64,000 nucleotides of DNA from Actinokineospora alba (GCF_004362515.1 NZ_SNXU01000001.1:5208001-5272000), one strand, 5' to 3'. Positions 25,512 to 34,061 are shown, counted from the first letter of the stretch. Notes: generated by a model not told the origin, from the sequence alone. A program made the numbers and translations.

Positions 25512-28500
25512 CTAAGGCGTCACGGGAATGTTGGTCAGGCCGTTTCGGGCGTTGGTGACGGTGTTGGAGGCGTACACCTTGTTCGGCGCCGAGGTGCACT
25601 TCGACGTCGACGAGATGTAGACGGCGTAGTTGCCCACCCCGCCCAGGTCCGAGGTGTTGGACCGCCAGACGTTCCCGCAGCCGTACCCGGTGACCGGGTT
25701 GTGCGTCTCGTAGCCGTTGACGAACGTGCCGGGCGCGGCGAACGTGCCCCGGTTCTGCTCGATCAGGTAGTTGTTCCCCTTGGCGTCGATCCAGGAGTCG
25801 GCCGAGTTCTGGCCCGACAGGCCGCGGCCGTCGAAGGTGTTGCCCCGGATGACGCCGCCCTGGGTGCCTTCCTTGATGTCGATGTGCTCGGCCGCCACTC
25901 CCGGCCCGATCTGGTTGTCCAGCACCTGAACCCGGTCCGAGCGGTCCATGCCGCCGGAGTTGCCCAGGCAGCCCCAGTTCGAGTTGGCCGACCCGATGTA
26001 GACACCTTCGCCGTAGCCCGGCTTGACCAGGCCGATCTGCTCGATCCGCGACCGCTTCAGCACCCCATCCGCCGATGACCGGCGGAAGTGCACGCCCTCC
26101 TCCTCGGTGTGGTGCACGTACACACCGTCGATCGTGACGTGGTGCGAGTTGTCCAGCACGATGCCCTTCTTCGACTCGGCGACAGTGAAGCCGGTCAGGT
26201 TCCAGTGGGGAGCGTCGAACAGCCACAGGCCGTACCCGGAGTCCCAGCCCGCGGTCGGCACCGAGCAGGACGGCGCGGTGCCGCTGGGACCGTCGTTGAT
26301 CAGGACGGCGTTCCGCGGGCCGGTCAGGGTGATCGGCGCGCTCGCCGTGCCCGCCTTCTGGGACAGGAACGTGCCTCGGTAGGTGCCCGCCGCCATCCGG
26401 ATGGTGCGGCCGGGTCGGGCGTTGGTCAGCGCGGACCTGAGCTGGTCCGAAGTGGACACGTCGACGATGTCGGCCGGGCTCGCCGCGGCGGTGATCACGA
26501 GGTGGTCCAGGTTGGCCGTTCCGCCGGAGGTGCCCGCGGTGACCCGGATCTTGTTCGTCCCGGCGGACAGCGTCGCCGTGGTGGTCACGGTCCGCCATGT
26601 CGCCCAGGCGCCGGTGGAGGGGAAGGCGAGGTCGTCGGCCACCACTGCGCCGTTGACACTCACGTCGGCCGGTCGGCCCGTGCTTCCGTTGGCGTAGCGG
26701 AACGTCAGCGTGTGCGAACCCGCCGCCGCAGTGACGGTCCACTCGACAGACGCGCCGACGGCGTTGGTCGTGTTGCAGAACCCGGTTCCGGTGTAGCCGG
26801 CGTGATCGGAGTCGACAGTTCCTTGGCACACCGCGTTTTCCGCCTCATACCGGTCTGGAGCCGGCGGCGCGGTGGTGGTGGTGGTGGTCGGCGGCGTGCT
26901 CCCCACCGACTTCAGGAACAGGGACTGACCCGCGTCGGTCTTTGAAGCGTCGACGCCGTGGCCGCCGGTGTAGTCGCCGCGTTCGTTGTTCGCCCAGTCG
27001 GTGATCGGCGCGCCCGCCTTGTCCAGGTGGTGCCACCCGGTGCCGGACCAGCCGAACTGGTACACGCGGTGCCGGTCGGGGTAGTAGTCGACATACGGGT
27101 CGGTGTCGCTGGTGAGCTGCTTCTTCATGGTGTTGTTGAAGAAGACGTTGCGCGGACCGGTGGAGCCCGACCACTTCACCGCCTTCTGGCCGGCGCCCCA
27201 CCAGATCGGGAACCAGTTCGAGTCGTCCGGCCCGCCGCCGCCCTCCTCGCCGCAGTTGCTCAGGCAGTTGGCCGAGCGGTGCGCGTACGGCACGGTCACC
27301 GTGTTCAGCTCGAACAGGTTGTGCCGCTCCCACCCGCCGTGCAGGTTCAGGTCGGAGTCGAAGTCGTTGCCGATCACCACGTTGCCCGACGCGGACCACT
27401 GGAAGGTGAAGTGCCGCAGGTTGCGCGAGGTGTTCCCGGCGTACAGCGAGTCCCACACCCGCGAGCCCCGGAAGTAGCCGTTGCCGCCCTTGCCCTTGTT
27501 CCACGCGCCGTCGAGGTGGTTGTCGACGATCTGGAGGTTCTTCGCCTCCTCGGTGACGATCGGGTGTGACCCGGTCATGTCCGCGCGCACGCCCCGCACC
27601 CAGGAGTTCGCCGCCCACTTGAAGACAATGCCGTGCATCTGGTCGGCGGGGGACATGTTGCCGTAGTTGTGCACCGCCTTCGCCGGGTCGAGCGTGGGCA
27701 TGGCCTGGGTGAAGCTGAGGTTCTCGAAGCCGACGCCCACCACCGGGTCCACGATCGGCGACGCCTTGGAGGGGTAGACCGCGCCGTCGATCGGCGCCGA
27801 ACCGTCCGAAGTGGACGAGACCGGGACGTCGTACTCCAGTGGCTTGTCCAGCGTGATCCTGCGGTTCGCGGTGTCCACCGCGGTGATGGTGAACAGCTGC
27901 TGGCGCATGTGCTGGTTCAGCATGGGATGCGTGGCCGACACCGCCTTCTGCTGCTCGTAGAACTTGACCGAGTTCGCCGCCCGGATGTTGACCAGGCCGC
28001 CCACGGTGAATCCCGTCAGCGATCCGCTGCTCGCGAGTTGGACCACCCGGTCGCCGGTGCGCGCCGAGAACGCGGTGTCGCCCGCCTTGCCGCCCAGCTG
28101 CACACCCGCCTTCCAGTGCACGTTGGCGGTGCCTTCGAAGATGTCCTTGCGGTTGGCGGGCGCGGAGGCGTAGTCACTGGCGTATGCGGTGTGGACCGCG
28201 CGCGACTGCACCCGGAACAGGCCGCGGCCCGGCCACAGCCACCCGCCTTTGCCCTGCCCGTGGGTCATCCCGTCCTCGTCCCAGTCCGAGCCGTCGGGGG
28301 TGAGGGTGTCGTAGCGGGTGTTCGCGTCGGGCCGGAACACGATCCGCGTTCCGGCCGCGGGGTCGCTGCCCGCGCCGCGGATCACCAGGTAGTCGGCGTC
28401 GACCGCGAGCTGGCGGGACACGTCGAGGACGCCCGCGGGCAAGGTGATCAGGCTCAGCTTGGCGTAACCCGCCGAGGGTGAGCAGCGGGTGCGGACGGCG

Positions 28501-28835
28501 TCGATCGCGGCCTGCAGCCCGGCGCTGTCGTCCACGCCGTCACCTGGTCGGACCCCGTGCTGCCCGGCGAGTTCCGCGGGGGTGAGTTGGCAGGCGGCGT
28601 CGGGGTTGATCTCGTTGGCTCCGGGCAGCGTCGCGCCACCGCGGAAGCCCGCTTTGCTCCAGTCGTACAGCCCCGGTATCGGGGCTCGGCGGTTGGCCGG
28701 CGACAGGTCGAGCCCGGCGGCGGCCTGGCCCGCGGCGGGAACCGTGGTCACCAGCACGACCGGCGTGGCGACCGCGAGGGCGGCGACGACGGCGAGGGCC
28801 AGCGGCCTTCGATGAGCAGGGGAAAGGTGCGGCAC
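25512..28835 (-). CDS. Secreted double beta-helix protein with carbohydrate-binding module (candidate polyuronate-active enzyme)
   Basis: 1107 residues starting at a GTG with GGGAGG five bases upstream. A signal peptide is followed by a first right-handed beta-helix of pectate-lyase-like type (~residues 70-640; short-turn segments such as LQIVDNHLDG, VVIGNDFDSDL, HNLFELNTVTV). A Thr/Pro linker (TTTTTTAPPAP, ~652-662) leads to a CBM35/CBM6-like module (~665-785, YEAENAVCQGTVDSDHAG, LDHLVITAAA). A second beta-helix (~795-1107) contains HVTIDGVYVHHTEEEGVHFR and VQVLDNQIGPGVAAEHIDIKEGT. The neighbours (IclR, sugar importer, KdgD) suggest it attacks a pectin- or other uronate-containing polysaccharide. 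The exact activity cannot be read from the sequence. Confidence 0.85.
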   Translation of the reverse strand: MPHLSPAHRRPLALAVVAALAVATPVVLVTTVPAAGQAAAGLDLSPANRRAPIPGLYDWSKAGFRGGATLPGANEINPDAACQLTPAELAGQHGVRPGDGVDDSAGLQAAIDAVRTRCSPSAGYAKLSLITLPAGVLDVSRQLAVDADYLVIRGAGSDPAAGTRIVFRPDANTRYDTLTPDGSDWDEDGMTHGQGKGGWLWPGRGLFRVQSRAVHTAYASDYASAPANRKDIFEGTANVHWKAGVQLGGKAGDTAFSARTGDRVVQLASSGSLTGFTVGGLVNIRAANSVKFYEQQKAVSATHPMLNQHMRQQLFTITAVDTANRRITLDKPLEYDVPVSSTSDGSAPIDGAVYPSKASPIVDPVVGVGFENLSFTQAMPTLDPAKAVHNYGNMSPADQMHGIVFKWAANSWVRGVRADMTGSHPIVTEEAKNLQIVDNHLDGAWNKGKGGNGYFRGSRVWDSLYAGNTSRNLRHFTFQWSASGNVVIGNDFDSDLNLHGGWERHNLFELNTVTVPYAHRSANCLSNCGEEGGGGPDDSNWFPIWWGAGQKAVKWSGSTGPRNVFFNNTMKKQLTSDTDPYVDYYPDRHRVYQFGWSGTGWHHLDKAGAPITDWANNERGDYTGGHGVDASKTDAGQSLFLKSVGSTPPTTTTTTAPPAPDRYEAENAVCQGTVDSDHAGYTGTGFCNTTNAVGASVEWTVTAAAGSHTLTFRYANGSTGRPADVSVNGAVVADDLAFPSTGAWATWRTVTTTATLSAGTNKIRVTAGTSGGTANLDHLVITAAASPADIVDVSTSDQLRSALTNARPGRTIRMAAGTYRGTFLSQKAGTASAPITLTGPRNAVLINDGPSGTAPSCSVPTAGWDSGYGLWLFDAPHWNLTGFTVAESKKGIVLDNSHHVTIDGVYVHHTEEEGVHFRRSSADGVLKRSRIEQIGLVKPGYGEGVYIGSANSNWGCLGNSGGMDRSDRVQVLDNQIGPGVAAEHIDIKEGTQGGVIRGNTFDGRGLSGQNSADSWIDAKGNNYLIEQNRGTFAAPGTFVNGYETHNPVTGYGCGNVWRSNTSDLGGVGNYAVYISSTSKCTSAPNKVYASNTVTNARNGLTNIPVTP

Positions 28836-28880
28836 TGCGACCTCCCGGTCAAAGGGGGAGAGGAGGCCGCCGGCACAGGC

Positions 28881-28910
28881 GGCTGCCGAACACTTAACTG
28901 TTCGGCAGCC
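28881..28910. repeat. 30-bp interrupted palindrome, 12-bp arms
   Basis: The arms GGCTGCCGAACA and TGTTCGGCAGCC are perfect complements around a 6-bp centre. The element lies 52 bp after the IclR stop, on the path of IclR transcription, and overlaps the predicted -10 of the beta-helix gene. It could be a tail-less (no U-run) terminator for the IclR gene, or an operator. Confidence 0.7.
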
Positions 28911-28920
28911 AGCCCGTCAA
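28892..28920 (-). promoter_or_regulatory. Candidate promoter of the beta-helix gene
   Basis: On the minus strand: TTGACG at 28920-28915, a 17-bp spacer and TTAAGT at 28897-28892. This gives a start near 28885 and a ~50-nt leader. It overlaps the 30-bp palindrome, and the IclR-site candidate lies 25 bp upstream of the -35. Confidence 0.5.
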
Positions 28921-28944
28921 TAGATGAACAGTATTTAGTTTCGC

Positions 28945-28958
28945 GTCCACATATGTGT
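28945..28958. promoter_or_regulatory. IclR operator candidate, site 1
   Basis: GTCCACATATGTGT, with a palindromic core ACACATATGTGT-like centre. The identical 14-mer occurs in inverted orientation at 29840-29853. It sits between the IclR stop and the beta-helix promoter, centred near -66. That is compatible with activation or looped repression. Confidence 0.6.
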
Positions 28959-28961
28959 CAG

Positions 28962-29771
28962 CTACCGGATGCCGTGGATCCGCAGGGTCGTGGCGAGCTG
29001 CTGGGTGTGCTTCATGATCGCGGTCGAGACGCGGTCGAGTTCGTCGTCGTCGACCTTGTCGGCGGGCATCGAGCAGCTGATCGCGTCCGTGGCCGGGATC
29101 CGGTAGTCCACCGCGACCGCCACGCAGGCGACACCTTCGGTGCCCTGCTCTCGCTCGTAGGCCCAGCCACGGGATCGCACCAGGTCGAGCTCGGCGAACA
29201 GTGCCTCGCGGTCGGGCAGCGAGTGCGGGGTGTGCTGCTCGAGTTCCTCCGGCACGATGGCCGCGACCTCGGCCGGGGTGAGCTGGGCGAGCAGGGCCTG
29301 CCCCAGGGCGGTGATGTACGCGGGCAGTCGTCGGCCGACTCGGGAGATGAGCCGCATCGAGTCCCGTGACTCGCGGCTGGCCAGGTAGAGCACGTGCGCC
29401 TCGTCGCGGCGGGCGTAGTGGATCGTGTAGCCGATCTCGGCGCGGAGGTCCTCCATCGCCTGATAGGCGTAGTGCAGCGCGGGATCGCGGTCCAGGTAGG
29501 CCGTTCCGGACAGCAGGGCGTGCGGCCCGACGCCGAACTTCGTGCCGGTGTCGTCGGCCTCGACCCACTTGAGCTCGCGGAGTGTGCGGATCAGCGCGTG
29601 CAGGCTCGACCGCGGATATCCCATGAGTTCCTGCAGGTCGGAGATGGTCAGCCAGGTGGGCGACGCGGCGAGCGTCTCCAGGATGCGGACGGTGCGTTCG
29701 GCCGATTTCACCGGCGAGACCTCGGAAGCCTCACGAGCCATGGCGTCCAACTTTCTGCGCAAAGTTTTCAT
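28962..29771 (-). CDS. IclR-family transcriptional regulator of the uronate locus
   Basis: 269 residues. The N-terminal winged helix-turn-helix (about 19-80: SAERTVRILETLAASPTWLTISDLQELMGYPRSSLHALIRTL) is followed by the IclR effector-binding domain (GYTIHYARRDEAHVLYLASRES, RLPAYITALGQALLAQL, GVACVAVAVDYR). IclR proteins such as KdgR control pectin and aldarate catabolism. Divergent from the sugar ABC operon and upstream of the beta-helix gene, so it is the natural local regulator. The ATG at 29771 is used, but an in-frame ATG at 29741 (MAREASEV) is equally possible; neither has a clear SD. Confidence 0.9.
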   Translation of the reverse strand: MKTLRRKLDAMAREASEVSPVKSAERTVRILETLAASPTWLTISDLQELMGYPRSSLHALIRTLRELKWVEADDTGTKFGVGPHALLSGTAYLDRDPALHYAYQAMEDLRAEIGYTIHYARRDEAHVLYLASRESRDSMRLISRVGRRLPAYITALGQALLAQLTPAEVAAIVPEELEQHTPHSLPDREALFAELDLVRSRGWAYEREQGTEGVACVAVAVDYRIPATDAISCSMPADKVDDDELDRVSTAIMKHTQQLATTLRIHGIR

Positions 29772-29776
29772 GTCTG

Positions 29777-29805
29777 TTGACCGTCAGCATACCGCTCGCT
29801 ATCTT
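29777..29805 (+). promoter_or_regulatory. Promoter of the sugar ABC operon
   Basis: TTGACC at 29777-29782, a 17-bp spacer and TATCTT at 29800-29805; the start of transcription is expected near 29812. Two IclR-site candidates follow immediately downstream at 29821 and 29840, a position suited to repression. Confidence 0.7.
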
Positions 29806-29820
29806 TACCCGACATTAACA

Positions 29821-29834
29821 ACACATATACAGAC
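29821..29834. promoter_or_regulatory. IclR operator candidate, imperfect site 3
   Basis: ACACATATACAGAC differs from the inverted consensus ACACATATGTGGAC at three of 14 positions. It starts 19 bp before the perfect site at 29840, nearly two helical turns, so the two may bind cooperatively. Confidence 0.45.
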
Positions 29835-29839
29835 GCCGT

Positions 29840-29853
29840 ACACATATGTGGAC
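29840..29853. promoter_or_regulatory. IclR operator candidate, site 2
   Basis: ACACATATGTGGAC is the exact reverse complement of the 14-mer at 28945-28958. It ends just before the AGGAG Shine-Dalgarno (29854-29858) of the lipoprotein gene and lies downstream of the promoter. Confidence 0.65.
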
Positions 29854-29862
29854 AGGAGTGTT

Positions 29863-31206
29863 GTGTTGAGTGACCTTCGACGAGCGACCAGGCCGGTGTC
29901 CTTGCTGGTCGCAGCCCTGATCGGGCTGGGCAGCGCCGGCTGCGGCGGCAGCGCACCGGCTGCCCCTGATCAGGACGCCAAGGCCCCGCTGCAGATCTGG
30001 ATTCGCAAGCCGCCGGGTTCGCCCACCGAGAAGACCGCCAAGGCGCTCGCCGCCGACTTCACCAAGGCCACCGGCATCGAGGCCACGGTGACCGCGATCT
30101 TCGAGGACTTCGAGACGAAGCTGCAGCAGGCGGCGGCGGGCAAACAGCTCCCCGATATCGTCCTCAACGACACGGCCCAGCTGGGCTCCCTGGTCAAGCA
30201 GGGGCTGGTGCGCGAGGTGAACCGGGAGTCCGTCGCGGGCGGCGACCAGGTCGCCGACCTCGCCTGGCATGCGACCCGGGGCGCGGACGGAAAGTCCTAC
30301 GCGGTGCCGTTCTCCGCGCAGTCGTTCGCGCTGTTCATCCGCAAGGACTGGCGGGAGAAGGTCGGCGCCGGGCAGCCGAGGACCTGGGCCGAACTCGACG
30401 CCCTCGCCACGGCGTTCACCACGAAGGACCCCGACGGCAACGGCCAGGCTGACACCCACGGCTACGTCATCCCCGGCTCCACCAAGCGCGGCTACATGGC
30501 CTGGTACGCCAGCGGTTTCCTCTGGGCCAACGGCGGCGACTTCTTCACCGAGAAGGACGGCAGGTTCGCCCCCGCGGTCGCCGACGCGAAGTCCGTCGCC
30601 ACGGTCGACTGGCTCAAAGCCCAGTTCTGCACTGCGAAGACCGTCGCGCCGGGCGCGGTGACCATGGAGACCACGCAGGCCCACCCGGTGTTCGAAGGCG
30701 GCAAGGCGGGCATTTACCTCACCGGCCCGTACAACATGGCCCGCTTCGACAAGAACCTGGGCGCGGACAAGTACGAGGTGATCCCCGCGCCGAAGGGACC
30801 GGACGGCAAGCAGGCGTCGCTGGCCGAGGGGGAGAACGTCTACCTGATGGCGGGCTCGAAAAACCAGGCGGGGCAACAGAAGTTCGCCGAATTCGCGATC
30901 TCCGCGCCCGGGCAGACCATCGGCATGGCGGGCGACACCGACGGCAACATCGTGCGGCTGCCGGTCAACTCCGCGGTGAAGCTGTCGGAGGTGCGCAAGG
31001 ACGCCCGCTGGCAGATCTTCGATGACGTCTACCGGACCGCGGGCCGCTACAGCCCGGCCGTGCCCGACTGGACGCCGTTCCGCCAGGCCGCCGCCGAGGC
31101 GATCAACGCGGTCGTCGCCGACTGCGGCTCCGACACGAAGTCCCACCTCGACAAGCTCGCCGAGACGTTCGCGGCGGAACTGCTCAGGCAGGGGGTGGCG
31201 GCGTGA
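29863..31206 (+). CDS. Sugar ABC transporter substrate-binding lipoprotein
   Basis: 447 residues from a GTG, with AGGAG four bases upstream (an adjacent TTG is an alternative). The signal ends in lipobox LGSAGC. The mature protein is an extracellular-solute-binding family 1 (MalE/UgpB-like) protein: LQIWIRKPPGSPTEKTAKALAADFTKATGIEATVT, PDIVLNDTAQLGSLVKQGLVREV, then GKAGIYLTGPYNMARF. It delivers an oligosaccharide or glycoside to the two permeases downstream. No ATPase gene is present in the locus, so a shared MsiK-type ATPase elsewhere is probable, as in other actinomycetes. Its 3' end is partly duplicated just downstream. Confidence 0.9.
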   Translation: MLSDLRRATRPVSLLVAALIGLGSAGCGGSAPAAPDQDAKAPLQIWIRKPPGSPTEKTAKALAADFTKATGIEATVTAIFEDFETKLQQAAAGKQLPDIVLNDTAQLGSLVKQGLVREVNRESVAGGDQVADLAWHATRGADGKSYAVPFSAQSFALFIRKDWREKVGAGQPRTWAELDALATAFTTKDPDGNGQADTHGYVIPGSTKRGYMAWYASGFLWANGGDFFTEKDGRFAPAVADAKSVATVDWLKAQFCTAKTVAPGAVTMETTQAHPVFEGGKAGIYLTGPYNMARFDKNLGADKYEVIPAPKGPDGKQASLAEGENVYLMAGSKNQAGQQKFAEFAISAPGQTIGMAGDTDGNIVRLPVNSAVKLSEVRKDARWQIFDDVYRTAGRYSPAVPDWTPFRQAAAEAINAVVADCGSDTKSHLDKLAETFAAELLRQGVAA

Positions 31207-31274
31207 GGACGGACGCAGGCTGTGCTTCCGGGACCTTCGCCGCCGAACAAGCCAGGCAGGGGGTGGCGGCGTGA
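31162..31274 (+). repeat. Partial tandem duplication of the lipoprotein gene 3' end
   Basis: The segment 31162-31206 (end of the lipoprotein gene, encoding ETFAAELLRQGVAA and stop) recurs at 31230-31274 with 37 of 45 bases identical, including a perfect 22-bp stretch (31185-31206 and 31253-31274). The second copy would read GTFAAEQARQGVAA and ends at the GTG start of the next permease. The offset is 68 bp, not a codon multiple. Confidence 0.8.
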
Positions 31275-32239
31275 CGACCGCCGCCGCGCCCCCTGCCCAC
31301 CAACCAAGCCAGGCGCCGCCGCGGATCGGCGCCTCGCGTCCCACCAGCCGATTCACCCGGAACCTTCGCGGCCACACGGTCGCGTGGCTGTTCCTGACTC
31401 CAGCCCTGGTGCTGTTCCTGGTCTTCAAGTTCATCCCGATGATCCGCGGCATCGAGATGAGCTTCCACGACGTGCGCCCCTACCTCGGCGACCGCTGGGT
31501 CGGCGTCGACAACTACGTGCGGGTGCTTACCGACGAGGCGTTCCTCTCCGCGATCAACCACACCGTGATCCTCGCGGTCGGGCAGACCGTCGGCTCGATC
31601 GCGCTCGGCTTTGTACTCGCCCTGCTGTTGGAGGGCACGGTCCGGCACCTGTGGTTCATCCGCACCGCCGTCTTCCTGCCCGCCATCGTCACCATGGCGG
31701 TGATCACCGAGGTCTGGCGGATCCTGTACTACCCCTCGGCGGACGGCGTGGTGAACGGGATCATCGGCTGGTTCGGCGCCGGCCCGTCGCAGTTTCTCAA
31801 CTCGCCGGACACCTCCCTGATGTCGGTGATGGCCGTGGGCATCTGGCGCGGCGCGCCCTACGACATGATGATCATCATTGCCGGGCTGGCGGGTGTGGAC
31901 CGCACGCTCTACGAGGCCGCCGACGTGGACGGCGCGACCACCCGGCAGCGGCTGTGGCACGTGACGCTTCCCGCGCTGCGCCCCGTGTTCGCCATCCTGC
32001 TCACCCTCGCCGCCATCCGCGGGCTGCGCGTGTTCACCGAGATCTTCCTGCTCACCAACGGCGGGCCCAACGGCTCGACCGAGGTGCTGATGACCCTGGT
32101 CTACAAACTCGGCCTGGAACGCAGCGAACTCGGTGTCGCCGCGGCGGGATCGGTCGTGCTGCTGGTGGCCACCGTGATCCTCACCGTCGCCGTGCAGGTC
32201 TGGCGCGCCCGGTCGGTCGCGAAGGGAGCGGGACGATGA
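31271..32239 (+). CDS. Sugar ABC transporter permease (MalF/UgpA type)
   Basis: 322 residues from a GTG at 31271 placed inside the second copy of the duplicated lipoprotein tail. There are six membrane helices (WLFLTPALVLFLVFKFIPMI is the first), and the binding-protein-dependent transport EAA loop reads YEAADVDGATTRQRLWHVTLPALRP. This belongs to the CUT1 family. The ATG of the following permease overlaps its stop. Confidence 0.92.
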   Translation: MTTAAAPPAHQPSQAPPRIGASRPTSRFTRNLRGHTVAWLFLTPALVLFLVFKFIPMIRGIEMSFHDVRPYLGDRWVGVDNYVRVLTDEAFLSAINHTVILAVGQTVGSIALGFVLALLLEGTVRHLWFIRTAVFLPAIVTMAVITEVWRILYYPSADGVVNGIIGWFGAGPSQFLNSPDTSLMSVMAVGIWRGAPYDMMIIIAGLAGVDRTLYEAADVDGATTRQRLWHVTLPALRPVFAILLTLAAIRGLRVFTEIFLLTNGGPNGSTEVLMTLVYKLGLERSELGVAAAGSVVLLVATVILTVAVQVWRARSVAKGAGR

Positions 32240-33111
32240 ACCGCGGCTACACCCGCGCCGACTCCGCGCTCGGCTTCAGCGCGCTGCCGGGGACAGCGGG
32301 CCGCGCGGTGCGGCTGGTGGTCTACACCCTGATCGTCTTCGTCTTCGCCGGACCGCTGGTCGCGGTGATGGTCGGGTCGGTCAGCCGGGTGCCCGACCCC
32401 AGCGGGCTGAGCCTGATCCCCACCGACTTCACCCTGGAGAACTTCAGCGCCGCGATCGAGCGCGACGTGCTGCTGTACCTGCTCAACTCGTTCGTCGTCG
32501 TCGGCGGCGGCCTGGCGCTGCAGATCCTGGTCAGCATCTCCGCGGCGTATGCCTTGGCGCGCAAGAAGTTCCCCGGCATGCGACTGGTGCTGCTGCTGAT
32601 CCTGTCCACCATGATGCTGCCGGAGGAGATCCTCGCCATCCCGCTGTCGCTGGTGCTGTCGGACGTGCCCGTGGTGCACGTCAACCTCATCGGCAGCCTG
32701 GTCGGCATGATCGTCCCGGTCGGTGCCTGGGGCTTCTCGATCCTGGTGATGGCCGAGTTCATGAAGGAAATCCCGATGGAGCTGGAGGAGGCCGCGCGCA
32801 TCGACGGCGCGGGCGACCTGCGGATCTTCTGGTCGATCGTGCTGCCGCTGTGCAAGCCCGCACTCGGCGTCATCGCGATCTTCGGCTTCACCATGATCTG
32901 GGACCAGTACATGCTGCCGCTGCTGGTGGCCCAGGACGCGAGCCAGTTCACCCTGCCGCTCGCGCTGCGCACCCTGCGCCACGACGAGCAGGTCGGCACC
33001 GGCGCGCTGCTCGCGGCCGCGCTGCTGGCGATGCTGCCGTCGGTGCTCATGTTCCTTGCCATGCAACGGCAATTCGTCAAAGGGCTCACCGCGGGCGGGG
33101 TCAAAGGCTGA
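32236..33111 (+). CDS. Sugar ABC transporter permease (MalG/UgpE type)
   Basis: 291 residues; ATGA overlap with the preceding permease. Six membrane helices; EAA loop MELEEAARIDGAGDLRIFWSIVLPLCKPALG. The C-terminal QRQFVKGLTAGGVKG is the classic CUT1 MalG-type end. Together with the MalF-type subunit it forms the membrane channel of the putative oligouronide importer. Confidence 0.92.
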   Translation: MNRGYTRADSALGFSALPGTAGRAVRLVVYTLIVFVFAGPLVAVMVGSVSRVPDPSGLSLIPTDFTLENFSAAIERDVLLYLLNSFVVVGGGLALQILVSISAAYALARKKFPGMRLVLLLILSTMMLPEEILAIPLSLVLSDVPVVHVNLIGSLVGMIVPVGAWGFSILVMAEFMKEIPMELEEAARIDGAGDLRIFWSIVLPLCKPALGVIAIFGFTMIWDQYMLPLLVAQDASQFTLPLALRTLRHDEQVGTGALLAAALLAMLPSVLMFLAMQRQFVKGLTAGGVKG

Positions 33112-33143
33112 CCGCGCTACCTTCCAGCAGTTAGGTGAAGCAG

Positions 33144-34061
33144 ATGCGCTTGCAGGGACTGCTCTCGTTCCCGCTGACCCCGTTCACCGAGTCCGACACC
33201 GTCGACCTCGCCGCGTTCGCCGACCACGTCGAGATCCAGATCGCGGCAGGCCCCGCGGCGCTGTTCGTCGCCTGCGGCACCGGCGAGTTCACCGCGCTGA
33301 GCCAGGACGAGCACCGCGAGGTCGTCCGCACCGCCGTGCGGGTCGCGAACGGGCGGCTGCCGGTGTACGCGGGCGCCGGGGGAGGACCGCGAGTCGCCGG
33401 TGCGTTCGCCGAGCAGGCAGCGGCCGCGGGTGCCGACGGGTTGCTGCTGCTTCCGCCGTATCTGGTGGGTTCGACCCCCGCGGGCGTCGTGCGCCATGTC
33501 GCCTACGTCGCTGCCGCGACCGACTTGCCGCTCATCGTCTACCAGCGGGCCAACGCCGTGCTCGACCCGGCGGCGGCGGTGTCCCTGCTCGACCTGCCGA
33601 CCGTGGTCGGGATCAAGGACGGGCGCGGCGACGTCGACGAGATGCTGCGCCTGGTCACCGCGATCCGGACGAGCGGGCACCCGCGGGCGGAGGAGTTCGA
33701 CTTCCTCAACGGCCTGCCCACCGCGGAGCTGTCGGCGGCGGCGTACCGGGCGATCGGCGTGGAGAGCTACTCCTCGGCGTCGCTCTGCTTCGTCCCGGAC
33801 ATCGCCAAAGCGTTCCACGCGGCCGTCTCCGCGAACGACACCGCCGCGACGCGGACCTTGCTCGCCGAGTTCTACCTCCCGTTCGTCGCGCTGCGCGACC
33901 AGGTGCCCGGCTACGCGGTGTCGCTGGTCAAGGCGGGCGCCGGACTCGGGGCGGTCCGCCCGCCCCTGGTCGACCCGTCGCCCGCGCACGCGGCGGCGTT
34001 GGCCGAGATCGTCACCCGCGGCCGGAAGGCGCTGACCGCGTTGGGTCGGGCGGCGGCGTGA
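33144..34061 (+). CDS. kdgD: 5-dehydro-4-deoxyglucarate dehydratase (DapA superfamily)
   Basis: 305 residues; ATG with AGGTGA five bases upstream. It opens LLSFPLTPFTESDTVDL and has GPAALFVACGTGEFTALSQDEH, where DapA proper has TTGE, and then VIVYQRANAVL-type text with Tyr133. The Schiff-base Lys158 is in VVGIKDGRGD, followed by NGLPTAELSAAAYRAIGVESYSS. These features match KdgD, which dehydrates and decarboxylates 5-keto-4-deoxyglucarate to 2-oxoglutarate semialdehyde in galacturonate and glucarate breakdown. No dehydrogenase for the next step is in the window. 32 bp downstream of the permease, probably same operon. Confidence 0.85.
   Translation: MRLQGLLSFPLTPFTESDTVDLAAFADHVEIQIAAGPAALFVACGTGEFTALSQDEHREVVRTAVRVANGRLPVYAGAGGGPRVAGAFAEQAAAAGADGLLLLPPYLVGSTPAGVVRHVAYVAAATDLPLIVYQRANAVLDPAAAVSLLDLPTVVGIKDGRGDVDEMLRLVTAIRTSGHPRAEEFDFLNGLPTAELSAAAYRAIGVESYSSASLCFVPDIAKAFHAAVSANDTAATRTLLAEFYLPFVALRDQVPGYAVSLVKAGAGLGAVRPPLVDPSPAHAAALAEIVTRGRKALTALGRAAA

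Noticed and set aside
31185..31274. 22-bp perfect direct repeats as attachment sites
   Set aside because: They are part of a coding duplication and flank only 46 bp; no integrase or tRNA is there.
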